The translations under genes and the position numbers were made by a program. A stretch of DNA of 64,000 nt from Gautieria morchelliformis (taxonomy: Eukaryota; Basidiomycota; Agaricomycetes; Gomphales; Gomphaceae). Location: positions 62,001 to 126,000 of the forward strand of contig WHVA01000298.1 in the NCBI GenBank assembly GCA_015179125.1. Direction: 5' to 3'. Of this stretch, positions 22,303 to 33,734 are shown piece after piece. The notes below the pieces were generated by a model that was not told the DNA's origin, did no database searches, and saw nothing but the letters and a program-made list of their open reading frames with translations. Numbering within the stretch: the first letter of the stretch is position 1; the number at the start of each line of letters is the position of its first letter.

Positions 22303-24532
22303 CACCGCGTTTTAGGCCAAAAAATCGCCTGGCCACTTTTGCATCAATTTTCAAATAATATCCAACGTTCATCCAGAAGTCACATCGGGGTGTCACCGGG
22401 TTTATCCTTGGAAGAAATTTGAAATATCTCGTGTGAAAAGTGGCGAGCTGAGCTCAAGCTCGCGACGTAGCTATAAGCAATATTTCTATAGTGCACCTGC
22501 GTCAGGATTTGACTTAGGCTCGTCGCGGCGGACACAAGGCGCAGCGGAGTTCTGCCAGTCACGTGAGGCACACTGCACACGCCACGTCTTCAACGCCCTC
22601 ATCGCTCCCACTGCTCTGAACTATAGCTAAGCTCCGTCTGACACCACGACATTCTAGAGTTCTCGGTCCTAGTCGCTGCCCATGTACTCTGTACAAAAAG
22701 GCGGTTCTGCCCTGGCAGCAAAGCCGGACAAATCTGCAGCGGGATGCTGAAGCCATTGGTTTGGATGGTGTGGGTGATGTTAATTTTCTCTCTTCTGATC
22801 CAGAGACCTAATTTCTGGACAACTACATCTTAGCTGGCAGTGTTGACACGAAGGAAGCACGTGAGATAAATGGTAATGATCTCTATTCATAGGACCAGGA
22901 TGATGATGATGGAGGTGACTGGTGTGGCTCTGGGGTATCTGACTCACTCCCGGACCAGCAAAATCCACCTGTTAGTCAGTTCACACTTGATGGCTTTGAA
23001 CCGCTTTCTGCTCTGTTCTCTTGGCCTAATTCTCCGAGCCCCTCAACTCATTTTTACCATGCACTCGGCTATTCCCTTTTTGTGAACCAGGTGACAAACA
23101 AGATGTCTCTACCCCAGCTCTGGCTATAGTACCACTGTTTTTCTCTGAACACCCCATTTTTTGACAGGCATACATGCGTGCCTCGAAGCACGGGTCATAT
23201 CTGTCAAGTGCGTCGCTCTCACCTGCCTACTCTACTCATCTGAGATTGTCCCAGTCGCGCACTGTGCGCCGTGCGTGTAGCTTCAACTTCATCATGTTTG
23301 CGCTCATGCAGACGGTCCTGCCATACCTCCGCACCTTCATCTTCATCCTCGCCTCGCTACCTCCCGCCCTGCCCAGCGCCCTGCATGGCGCACGCCCATG
23401 CTCATCATCCTCGCCGCTGCGTTCTACACCGGGTGTGGTGGACCGTCGACGGCCTGAACCCATTCCAAGACAAGCGGGTGCGCTGCGCTGCCCCCCCCCC
23501 CTTTCCCAGCTTTTCCCTACTCTATCTGACGCACACATATACCTACACCATGTGCATGGCGCTCCTCCTCCCCCTTCTCCTCCACCACCTCCCTGCACAC
23601 TCTGTGCTCTGCCCAATCGTCGATGATCATGTCGATGGTAAGTGCGTTAACCTCAGTGTTTTTTAGACAAGCACGAGAAAAGCTCAGTCCTTTGTCATTT
23701 ATTTGTTTAGCGATGTCTTTATGCCACCTCTTTGCTTCTCGAAGGTGAGATTGAAATTAGGTCGAAAATATTGATCGTTGGTTGGGGTTTTAGAAGACGT
23801 ATCTGGCACCCAGTAGCCACGCAATATCGGAGCCTTAAGCTTTTCCGATCGCTCCTCAACACCCATGAGGCCATAGAAACCCGCGCGTATGAAATTCTAT
23901 TACTCATAGTGCAAGCCCACAGATGGATGTAGGCTAGGCTTAGCTTTCTTTGGAGGTGGAGTCCTTTGTCTATCATCTGTATCCTGATCTGACGCGGCTT
24001 CTTGCCTGTCCAACACAGTCCGCTTCTTGTCTGTGCTCTTCGTGGCACTCTTTCTCGCCATGAAGACAAGGGCGTGGTGAAAGCAATACGTAATGTGAGT
24101 GCTACCGAACAGGTATTCGCCTTACTAATTTGGACATGACAACTCTAGAAGTCGGTGTTTGATCGCTGCATGAAAGGTGGCCGGTGGCGCTTGAAGGCCG
24201 CAAGTTGAGCAATGATGCCGGTGTAGCCTCAGCTATGATAGGGAAAGAATTACTGGCTATTTCTTGTTTATATACATCTTTCTATCAATTTTTCTTGCAA
24301 TTATTGAGGCTGCAGCTGGCTGCCTAGCCGGGCAATAGCACCGGTGATAGATTCTTGTGTGGAGAGATCTAGCTGAAATCTTGGATGAAATATGGGTTAC
24401 ATGCTGTTTTTATTTGGACAGAAGGTCAAATCTCGCGACCGCATAATTTGGGTACTATTCGGATTACTTTCCGATAATTTTTAGAATTACACCCCGATAT
24501 CGGCTACCCAAAATTTAGAGTGAAGTGCGGTG
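22303..24532. mobile_element. DNA transposon, CACCGC termini, TTG target duplication (2230 bp)
   Basis: It interrupts the conserved array spacer: the uninterrupted version at 26735-26765 reads CTTTCTACAGCTTGTGCAAC. The element starts CACCGCGTTTTAGG at 22303 and ends GTGCGGTG at 24532. TTG is duplicated at 22300-22302 and 24533-24535. Short inverted CAC...GTG ends with 3-bp duplications fit CACTA/CMC-type elements, and the left terminus matches the element at 54862. No transposase was recognised. Inside are a plus-strand acidic frame (DQDDDDGGDWCGSG, about 22895-23110) and a short basic minus-strand frame (MARKSATKSTDKKRTV, from 24061). Probably non-autonomous. Confidence 0.7.
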
Positions 24533-24689
24533 TTGTGCGACAAATCAAAAATACACTCTCTTTCAGTCAGAAAGGAGCTCATACACAAAAAATGTGCGTT
24601 CAACGGACAAGGGGGGAGATGGCACAAAGGTGACGGTGCGGAATTGATCGGCACAGGAGATTGGGAACAAACACTCATAAACTTTCTGA

Positions 24690-24925
24690 GGTCGACAAAT
24701 GAACCGCGAAATCTGTGCATACCAAACAGAAAGCTTTCGAAAACTACACAAGCTGATTGAAAAAGATTTGTATTATGCAAGCGCCCCTTGTAATTTTGAT
24801 GTACAGTAGATGACAAGACCCACAGGTCCGCTCTATGAGTGCAATATTGCCCAGTGGTGGGTGCTTAAGCAGGACGATGTAGCATGAGGAGAGGAAATAA
24901 GGGAAGGGTATGGTGACGAGGGTAT
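24690..24925. repeat. Array 3'-flank block, copy 5
   Basis: Same block as at 9680-9869, ending at the stop codon of paralogue G. Confidence 0.7.
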
Positions 24926-26320
24926 TCAGAGGTTGACAGTGTTGCCTGACGCAACGTCATTGGCAATATTGTCGTAGTTGGCATTAACATTCGCGACTGC
25001 AGCTTTAACGGGAGCAGTGACCTGGGTAGCGGTGGCTGAATTAATAACACAATGGAATCATACGATGAACATACGGATGTGGGAACCTTGACACCAGCCA
25101 CGACGGGGACCGCGGCACCAACCAGAGCGTTTGCAACGCCGTTGACATCGCGGACATTGACAGTGTTGCCTGACGCAACATCATTGGCAATATTGTCGTA
25201 GTTGGCATTAACATTCGCGACTGCGGCTTTAACGGGAGCAGTGACCTGGGCAGAGATGGCTGAATTAACGAACGGTACAATCGAATGATACGGCGAACGT
25301 ACATATGTGGGAACCTTGACACCAGCTACGATGGGCGCTGCGACACCAGCTGCAACGTTCGCAAGGCCGTTGACGTCCCGAGCATTCACAGTGTTGCCAG
25401 ACGCAACGTCATTGGCAATATTGTCGTAATTGGCATCAACATTCGCGACTTTAGCTTTAACGGGAGCATAGACCTAGGTAAACGTGGCTGAATTAACGGT
25501 ACACCTGAACGATACGACAGACATACGGATGTGGGAACCTTGACACCAGCTACGATGGGCGCTGCGACACCAGCTGCAACGTTCGCAAGGCCGTTGACGT
25601 GCCGAGCATTCACACTGTTGCCAGACGCAACGTGATTGGCAATATTGTCGTAATTGGCATCAACATTCGCGACTTTAGCTTTAACGGGAGCATAGACCTA
25701 GGTAAACGTGGCTGAATTAACGGTACACCTGAACGATACGGCAGACATACGGATGTGGGAACCTTGACACCAGCTACGATGGGGGCTGCGACACCAGCTG
25801 CAACGTTCGCAAGGCCGTTGACGTGCCGAGCATTCACACTGTTGCCAGACGCAACGTGATTGGCAATATTGTCGTAATTGGCCTCAACATTCGCGACTTC
25901 AGCTTTAACGGGAGCCGTGACCTGGGTAGAGATGGCTGAATTAACGAACGGTACAATCGAATGATACGGCGAACGTACATATGTGGGAACCTTGACACTA
26001 GCTACGATGGGGGCTACGACACCGACCGCAGCGTTCGCAAGGCCGTTGACATCATTGCCTCGGGATCGAATGCGAGGGGGCGCAGGGAACGCAGGGGGCG
26101 CAGGGAACGCAGGGGGCGCTGGGAACGCAGGGGGCGCTGGGAACGCGGGGGGCGCAGGGAGGGAAGGGAGGGGCGGAGCGACCGAAGGGAGGATCGAAGG
26201 AATCGGAGGGAGAGGAAGGAGAGCAGGAAAGCTAGGAAGCAAACTCACAAAGGGCGCAGGGGGCGCAGGGAGCGCAAACGCAGAGGTGGTGACGGCAAGG
26301 AGGACAAACGAGTGCATCAT
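24926..26320 (-). CDS. Secreted modular repeat protein, paralogue G
   Basis: Six exons, all in frame: 26320-25991, 25921-25763, 25697-25539, 25473-25315, 25245-25087 and 25021-24926, giving 353 aa. Introns are 65 or 69 nt, phase 0; the 69-nt ones carry an extra AACG. Exon 1 has a signal peptide (MMHSFVLLAVTTSAFALP), a Pro-rich stretch with PPAFPA repeats and RIRSRGNDVNGLANAAVG. Four full 53-aa modules follow (VYAPVKAKVANVDANYDN ... GVAAPIVAGVK), then a 31-aa final module ending ASGNTVNL. Within a module, intron and exon sequence are equally similar between copies, so exon and intron were duplicated together. Function unknown; secreted by signal peptide. Confidence 0.8.
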
Positions 26321-26407
26321 GGTAACGACCGTGGACTGTAAGTAGGGCGTGTGATGAAGGTTGGGGAAAGGATCAGAAGGACGAACGGGGAGCAGTGTAG
26401 ATGTTAT

Positions 26408-26424
26408 CCACGGAACTTATACCA
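26408..26424 (-). promoter_or_regulatory. TATA box of paralogue G
   Basis: Minus strand GGTATAAGTTCCGTGG, about 95 bp upstream of the ATG at 26320. Confidence 0.65.
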
Positions 26425-26659
26425 TCCCCCAGTACTGGTTGGACTGACGCCACGGGGGTATTACTCTGTTAACTGAATGGCAATCATTAGGCGCATTATT
26501 CAGTTCAGATTATAGTATATGGTGCCGATCAATTGTGCAATGACAGTGCCAAGTGAAAAACAAGGCGATTTTTCCATTCCTCTATACAAAGAGCTTCTAT
26601 CGATTGTATAGAGCGAAACTGAAGGAGTTATTTTTGTCACGGTCAGTCGGGTGGCACTT

Positions 26660-26669
26660 CCATATATGG
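26660..26669. promoter_or_regulatory. CArG-box-like palindrome upstream of G
   Basis: CCATATATGG, about 340 bp upstream of the G start. A hairpin CTCTATACAA ... TTGTATAGAG lies 50-90 bp nearer the gene, as in A and E. Confidence 0.4.
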
Positions 26670-26919
26670 ATGTAATTACCATATATAGCGCTGAGAAGTC
26701 AAGAGGACAAGATGTTAAAACGCCATAACAGGCCTTTCTACAGCTTGTGCAACAAATCAAAAATACACTCTCTTTCAGTCAAAAAGGAGCTCATACACAA
26801 AAAATGTGCGTTCAACGGACAAAGGGCGAGATGGCACAAAGGTGACGGTGCGGAATTGACCGGCACAGGAGATTGGGAACAAACACTCATAAACTTTCCG
26901 AGGTCGACAATGAACCGCG

Positions 26920-27137
26920 AAATCTGTTCATACTAAACAGAAAGCTTTCGAAAACTACACAAGGCTGATTGAAAAAGATTTGTATTATGCCAGCGCCCCT
27001 TTTAATTTTGATGTACAGTAGATGACAAGACCCACAGGTCCGCTCTATGAGTGCAATATTGCCCAGTGGTGGGTGCTTAAGCAGGACGATGTAGCATGAG
27101 GAGAGGGAATAAGGGAAGGGTATGGTGACGAGGGTAT
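26920..27137. repeat. Array 3'-flank block, copy 6
   Basis: Same block as at 9680-9869, ending at the stop of paralogue H. Nearly identical to copies 2 and 5. Confidence 0.7.
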
Positions 27138-28556
27138 TCAGAGGTTGACAGTGTTGCCAGACGCAACGTCGTTGAGAGCATTCACGTACTCGAGGTCAAC
27201 ATTCCCAACTTCAGCGTTAATGGGAGTATAGACCTAGGTAAACGTGGCTGAATTAACGGTACCACTGAATGATACGACCAACGTACGGATGTGGCAACCT
27301 TGGCAGCAGCGTCGACGGGGGCTGCGACACCAGCCAGAACGTTCGCAAGGCCGTTGTCCCGAACATTCACAGTGTTGTGCGACAAGACGTCATTGGCAAT
27401 ATTGTCGTAATTGGCATCAACATTCCCGACTTCAGCTTTAACGGGAGCCACGACCTGAGGAAAGGTGGCTAAATTAACGGTACACTTGAACGATACGGCC
27501 AACGTACGGATGTGGCAACCTTGGCAATGGCGTCGACGGGGGCTGCAACACCAGCCACAACGTTCGCAACGCCGTTGACGTCGCGAACATTCACACTGTT
27601 GCCGGATGCAACGTCATTGGCAACATTGTCGTAATTGGCCTCAACATTCGCGACTTCAGCTTTAACGGGAGCCACGACCTGAGCAAAGGTGGCTGAATTA
27701 ACGGTACACCTGAACGATACGGCCAACGTACGGATGTGGCAACCTTGGCAGCGGCGTGGACGGGGGCTGCGACACCAGCCACAACGTTCGCAACGCCGTT
27801 GTCCCGAACATTTACACTGTTGCCAGATGCAACGTCATTGGCAATATTGTCGTAATTGGCCTCAACATTCCCGACTTCAGCTTTAACGGGAGCCACGACC
27901 TGAATAAAGGTGGCTGAATTAACGGGACACCTGAACGATACGGCCAACGTACGGATGTGGGGACCTTGGCAGCAGCGTAGACGGGGGCTGCGACACCGGC
28001 CACAACGTTCGCAACGCCGTTGACGTCCCGAGCATTCACACTGTTGTACGACCCAACGTCATTAGCAATATTGTCGTAATTGGCCTCAACATTCGCGACT
28101 TCAGCTTTAACGGGCGCAGTGACCTAGGTAGAGGTGGCTGAATTAACAGCAGAATCGAATGACACGACGAACATACGTATGTGGGAACCTTGACACCAGC
28201 TTTGACGGGGGCCGCGACACCAGCCACAACGTTCGCAACGCCGTTGACGTCCCGAACATTCACCGTGTTGTACGACGCAACGTCATTGGCAACATTGTCG
28301 TAATTGGCATCAACATTCGCGACGTCAGCTTTAACGGGCGCAGTGACCTAGGTAGGGGTGGCTGAATTAACAGCAGAATCGAATGACACGACGAACATAC
28401 GTATGTGGGAACCTTGACACCAGCTGCGATGGGGGCTGCGGCACCAACAACAGCGTTCACAACGCCGTTGGCATCATTGCCTCGGGATCGAATGGGCGCA
28501 GTAGGAAGCGCAAGCACAGAGGTGGCGACGGCAAGGAGAACAAAGGAGTGCATCAT
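27138..28556 (-). CDS. Secreted modular repeat protein, paralogue H
   Basis: Seven exons, all in frame: 28556-28413, 28347-28189, 28123-27965, 27899-27744, 27678-27520, 27454-27299 and 27233-27138, giving 395 aa. All six introns are exactly 65 nt, phase 0. Exon 1 is short (48 aa): a signal peptide (MMHSFVLLAVATSVLALP), then directly APIRSRGNDANGVVNAVVG, without the Pro-rich expansion of the other paralogues. Five modules of 52-53 aa follow (VVAPVKAEVANVEANYDN, ASGNSVNVRDVNGVANVV, AGVAAPV), then a final 31-aa module. It is the intact counterpart of frameshifted B. Function unknown. Confidence 0.82.
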
Positions 28557-28640
28557 GGTAATGATCGTGGGTTGTAGGTGGGGGGTCGGATGACGGTAGG
28601 GAAAGGATCAGAAGGCGGACGAAGGGGAGTGTGATATTAT

Positions 28641-28656
28641 GCACGGAATTTATAGC
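28641..28656 (-). promoter_or_regulatory. TATA-like element of paralogue H
   Basis: Minus strand ATGCTATAAATTCCGT, about 90 bp upstream of the ATG. It differs by one base from the element of the other paralogues. Confidence 0.55.
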
Positions 28657-28659
28657 ATT

Positions 28660-29822
28660 CCCCAGTCGGACTCGCGCCACCGCGGGCAAGCTTGTTCTTT
28701 TTTCTAGCCTAACCTTACGTAGACCATCGGACCCGTAAATCTGACGAAGAAGGCGGCGCCTAACGAGGAAAAATTACGCGGCCACGAGTGGCCCACCGCA
28801 TGCCTTGCAAGGTCCGCGGGTACCTGAGGATGTGACGATACCGTTGCAAAGCGCAAGACAGAGCGACATGCTGTATACGTATACGGACGGAAAGGAAACG
28901 ACAAGCCCACGCTTCGGTATCAGACACGACTCAATGAAGAAGCCGGAATTGAGTCGAGATGTGATGCTCCACGGAAGGGCTGATCGGCTAAGCATCTTCT
29001 TGTTTCATGTCTTCCACACCAAGCCAAAAGCAGCAAGACAAAGGGTCGAAAACGGAGGCCTATCATCAAAACACCCTGGAAGATGTCCAAGTGCGCGATC
29101 GACACGTCACGTGATTCTTCATTTAAGTCTAGTGCCACATTCAGTCTTCGCAAAGCAAGCGATGTCCCGGCTGCTATGCGCCTTATCCACGACTCTATAG
29201 TGCGCGCCACATCCCACGCCCGCGGGCTGCGGCCTCCCGTTCGCCGGCCCAGTGCGCAGCGATAACCTGTCTGCGACTTCCAGACTCTTTTTTGAAAAGT
29301 GTTCTCGGCCCTAGACCCTGCACATCACGCGCGCGCGCTCATCAGCCCTCGGCGCACGTCCGCTGATCGATCGTCCGCGCCGTGCCGCGCTCGCATCCGC
29401 TCCTTCGTCGTGGTCACACTGCTCATCGAGGTTCTTGGAGTGATAGCCGTGTGTATACTGGAGGTGTGCTGAGATATCTCTTCCGCGTTTCCGAGAGTGC
29501 TCGTGTCCCGGAGATATTCGCACTCCACATTTCGGTCCAGAGTGCGGAGGCTACTGGTCCCTGCGCGAACCCTCTTATAAAGCCCGCGAACGGGTGTCTG
29601 CTACCCTGCTCAAAAAGGGCCGCCGGTAGCGTGGGATCCCCAGGCGTTATTCACCAGTTTCATAATTATGGACGCTGGGCTACATGTACACCCAGCTGCT
29701 CTCCAGTATTAAGCACAAATGCATGTTCAGCACTGGTCCGCTGGCCTACGTCGTCACAATATTACACCCTTCCTACGTCTGCATGTATGCTGAATCAATC
29801 AAAGCATGCCCACCCTCTCGTC
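28660..29822. other. Intergenic region right of the array
   Basis: No gene recognised. Open frames of up to about 130 codons lack family motifs and plausible splice partners. The array-specific flank repeats stop here, so this is its right edge. Confidence 0.4.
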
Positions 29823-31668
29823 TTAGAACAATCCCGCCAGGTCTGCGAATGGATCCTTGCTCTTAGCTTGAGATAAGTTCTGCGCCTGCGCCTGCTGCGT
29901 TGCTGAGCTTCCCATGGAAGAGGTCGCGTTGACAGGAGGCGTCCGCGTAGTCTGTAACGGAAACTGGGGTATCGATGACTGTGGGGGCGGCGCCTGTGGC
30001 TGCGGTGTCCCAGGCAACATGATCCCCCCAAACCCTTGCGCAAGCCCCACCAGACTCGAAGATGATGCACCGCCGCTGCCACGCCCACCGTGGCCGCCGT
30101 TGAATGTGGGAGCTGAAGACGTAGCTGTGGGGCCGCCAAACAGGTCCGCGAGCTCATTGGCGGGATCCCTCACTTGTGACGACGCCGGCGACGGGTCGTC
30201 CAGCAAATCGATCAAATCCGATTTGGCCACATTTGTTCTGCACTCAATCATGTAGCAATCATAAGCATACGAAAGAATCCACGTACGAGCCCGCCAGGTT
30301 CGTTGGAATGGCGTTCGCCGCTGCCGCGTAATCCCCCTTCTTGAAAGCCTCGAACCGCGTTAACACATTGTTGATCTGGTCATTGATCTGCAGGAAAATA
30401 GCTTAACCATGCGTAAGAAAACGGTGCAATTCGCAAGTCGCAGCGCCGGGACATACCTAGAGACTCTGGATCATCAGATTCCGCATCCGATATCCACTTT
30501 TGAAGTTTGGGCCTCGCGGACATAAGAGGTGTAGCCACTTGCTAGATAAACCGTCCTCGTTTGACGCGTGCAGACGAGCACACACGAATGTACGTACATC
30601 GTACACATCTCCAGCAACAAATCTTTCCCTCCGTGACGGATCAACGTTATCGAGCATCTCGTTCAGAAGGATAACCTTCTGTTCAAGCTTGTTGAGCTCG
30701 GTCAACGATTGTGTCCGATAGTCGGGTTTAGCATCAGGATTCTGGGACGATTCAGCGGTGAGGTTAGCGCCCTTGCAGTACTGCTGCACGTACTGCTCCA
30801 GCCATGAGCTTCATCAACTCCTGCGCCGCAGCCAGATCCCGAGGTGTTCCTCTTCGGATGAGTTCTTGAAGTTTCTGCATGCGAGTTCAAAGAGAATCAC
30901 TGCGAACAAAATCCGAAATGTCGCACCGCCGACTGCGCATCCCGATCCTCCATCTCTAGCTCTTCGGCCGACTTCAGCTCTTGCTGCTCACAAACTCAAT
31001 CAATGCGGAGACTTCCAAAGGTTAATGGTGCGTACAGATCCACTCGAATTTGAGGCTGCCATCCGAGGGTGGTCGCGAAATCGGTAACCTGCGCCCTGGG
31101 TGAGAATGGGCCGGCACGACGCAAGCATGGGCACCTTTGAAACTCAACAACCGATGCATATCCCTGATGTTCCCTAGATCTTCCTTCCACCTCGATGTCG
31201 TGCAAATGCCCTGATTCCAGCGATGCACCGTCTCCAATATACGTGACATAACTGGGCCGGGGAAAGGCGGCGGACGTTCGGGGAACCGACGGACGAGCTC
31301 GTTGAGAAATTCTTTGGTCGATATCTGCAAGTGAAACGGATATCCACACGACTCGACGAGGGTGTCCAGAAGGGAGAGCGCGAGGATAGACACGTGGGGA
31401 TTGCGATGGTTAACGAGGCGTACTGTCGCCATCGCCGCTTCTCGGGGCCTAGCGCCGCACCAACCTAGGTCAGGAAAGAACGCCTAGTTGAAAGGATCAA
31501 AACGCACGTGTTGGCCTTTTTCGTGTTGATATGATCCGCCAGCTCTAAGTGCACAGCGTAATTCGGGTCATGGAGGGCTGGGTCACACGCCCGCTGCACG
31601 TACACCTCCACCGGGGATACACTGATCCAGGCGTTGTTACTTAACATCATACGTAGCGAGCCGTCCAC
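29823..31668 (-). CDS. VHS-GAT domain trafficking adaptor (GGA/TOM1-like), multi-exon
   Basis: A likely clathrin/ubiquitin cargo adaptor at Golgi or endosomes. The VHS domain starts at 31668 (SPVEVYVQRACDPALHDPNY, HLELADHINTKKAN) and continues at 31400-31170 (MATVRLVNHRNPHVSILALS, then LLDTLVESCGYPFH; LETVHRWNQG). A GAT-type helical region follows (ELIRRGTPRDLAAAQELMKL near 30830; LTELNKLEQKVILLNEMLDN near 30690; FLQINDQINNVLTRFEAFKK near 30360). The C terminus is a flexible Gly/Pro/Gln-rich tail with LIDLLDD and a terminal KDPFADLAGLF. The gamma-ear domain of yeast Gga proteins is absent. A 22-nt segment (30793-30772) must be removed to keep the GAT frame. The gene diverges from the kinase copy at 31968. 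Confidence 0.82.
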
Positions 31669-31967
31669 GCAAGCGAATGAAGAACCAAGTGAACCTCGAG
31701 CCTTGGCTGGGCTCAGGACCGTAGTCTTACGGAGTCGGGGTTGTGAAGTTCGTTAGTTAGCGTGACCGGTGACAATCGAAATTAGAATGGACCACCATGT
31801 ATGGCCGGCGCTTGCACTGGATTCAGTCCCTCGGCTTTTTATTTCACAGCTCCTAAGTAGTCGGTTTCCACTGAGCCACGAGTTTCGCCCCAGGCCCCCA
31901 CTCTCAGCCTGCGGAACACCCTCCCATCAGCCCATCCTGCCCCCTACCCCAACTCATCCTGAGCCTT

Positions 31968-33384
31968 ATGCCTTGCTCAAGAGCAAGTTGCTCGTGTGTA
32001 TGCTCTTGTGTATACCCAGATGAGGAGCTCTGGGAAGCCACTAATGTGGATCTGGCGGCATTGCAGCGCATCGTCTCATCTCACTTCCGCCTGGCGTTCT
32101 TATGAATGACGGCGACGGTGTATATGCGCGGGCGGTTCTCTTCTCCCTAGACAACAACAGGAAAGTCGTCGCGCGTGTGGTCCTGCCCGTGCGTGAATCG
32201 GTGAAAACAGAGGCCGAGGTAGCGACGATGGCGCTCGTCCGAGGTAAGGTCGCTGCGGTCGTCTGCTGAGGGATTCGCTATCAACTCCTCTTTCACGTAG
32301 CTCGCACCAAGATACCTGTCCCACAGGTCTACTTGTATTGCAACACGCCCATAATCCCGTAGGCGCGGAGTGGATCCTAATGGAATACATGCCCGGCACC
32401 CGTCTAGGTGATAGTGTTGCAACCCTAACGGACGACCAGAAAGTTCGCACCGGAATGGACATGGCAGACATTATGTATTCGTTGTTCCAAATCACAGCAC
32501 GCCAGTGCGGCAGCCTCCTTCGATCCGACTCTCAAGACGACCGTGGCCTTCCGTATCGCTCACTTAGGTACCCTATCAACAGCCTCCCGGTCTCACCAGG
32601 TCATTTAGGCTCAAACGCAGCTATTGATCCCAAGACGGGATTCGCAATTGGACCCGTGAATGATATTGGTTTTCTCCCGCACCCTACACACCTTCCTGCT
32701 CAGCTATGCGGCCCATTCTCCACCGAACGCGAATGGATGGAGGGCTTTGCGTTCATGGGAAAGCCCCCCACTCGAGCGGAGAAGACGGATCTCATGACTT
32801 ACAGCAAAATTCTTGAAATATACGACATTGTGGCGCGGTTCTACGAGAACTCATGCCACTCCACCCCCGAAGAGAAGGACACTTTTCATCTCGCTCACGG
32901 TGGTTTTAGTGAACGTAATATTCTGATCGACCCTGAGACTGGGGCTATCACGGGGGTGCTCGATTGGGAGATGGCTGGGTTTCGTCCGGCGTGGCTGGCG
33001 GCTGTCGCAGGGGGTTGGTTTGACGATGACTCCGAGCGTTTTATAATGTCGGAAATGGAGAGCGAGCGTGGCGACTGTCGAAACGACACTCCCGGAGATG
33101 CGATTACTCGGGCTCGGTTCCGTCTGCGATTGGCGGCGCTGGATAAGAGTCTTTTCCGACATTATCAGCAAGGAGTGGAGCTCAGAGCGCTCCTCTATGC
33201 GTGCCGCACAGACAGGTACACGGATGCCTATGTCTGGCTGGGTAGTTATCACATGACCGAGCAGTGGCCCGAGGAACAAAGGGGTCCATTACCTTATGAT
33301 TTTGTTGCATGGTTAGGCGAGATGCAGCGATGGTGGCAGGTCTGTGATGCAGTCCAGTCAATGTTGGTGTTAGGGCGGTACTGA
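31968..33384 (+). pseudogene. Phosphotransferase-like kinase, copy 1 (broken)
   Basis: Left copy of the APH/choline-kinase-like gene intact at 35026-36388. Lesions against that copy: an altered 5' end with inserted sequence after the ATG at 31968, a 13-nt deletion near 32089, and a 1-nt deletion near 32347 (ACACG-CCCATAAT). The kinase brace motif is also changed from HGDFSERN to HGGFSERN by GAT to GGT at 32902-32904, removing the catalytic Asp. The remaining 348-codon frame (32338-33384) keeps EWILMEYMPGTRLGD and LDWEMAGFRPAW. The long open C-terminal part suggests recent decay. Confidence 0.8.
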
Positions 33385-33734
33385 CAATTTAGATTCAGGG
33401 ATCTGGTGAAGTGCCCAGTCCCGAACAAGATGAGGGAATGGATGACTGGACTTTTATTGAACAAGAAAAGGACTTGGGTGTAGTAAGATCCTGTGCAGTA
33501 CAAGTAGTCTAGCGCAATGGGCTGCTTTCTCACCTCACGCATTTGATACCCCGGCGTGCTGCTCTTTCCCTGCTTTTACATTACAAAAATTCGGCGAAGA
33601 GTGCGGGAATGCTTAGGAACATTAAGGCATCCCGGCTTTGCAGGATAGCATGATAATTCTTCAAGCAGACATACATTTTGTCATGCAAAGACATCATAAG
33701 TCCCTTTAAGTTAACACCTGCTTTGTTACTATCT

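Noticed and set aside
23174..23666. Overlapping frames of about 130-150 codons on both strands inside the 22.3-kb transposon
   Set aside because: They lie in a biased, pyrimidine-rich stretch with frames open on both strands, and no family is recognisable.
9965..28556. Regular 224-bp repeats considered as a CRISPR or satellite array
   Set aside because: Repeat units are coding exons plus introns with splice signals in a eukaryotic genome; no short repeat with unique spacers.
28805..29210. Frames of 96-131 codons right of the array
   Set aside because: No recognisable motif, overlapping on both strands, no supporting splice structure.
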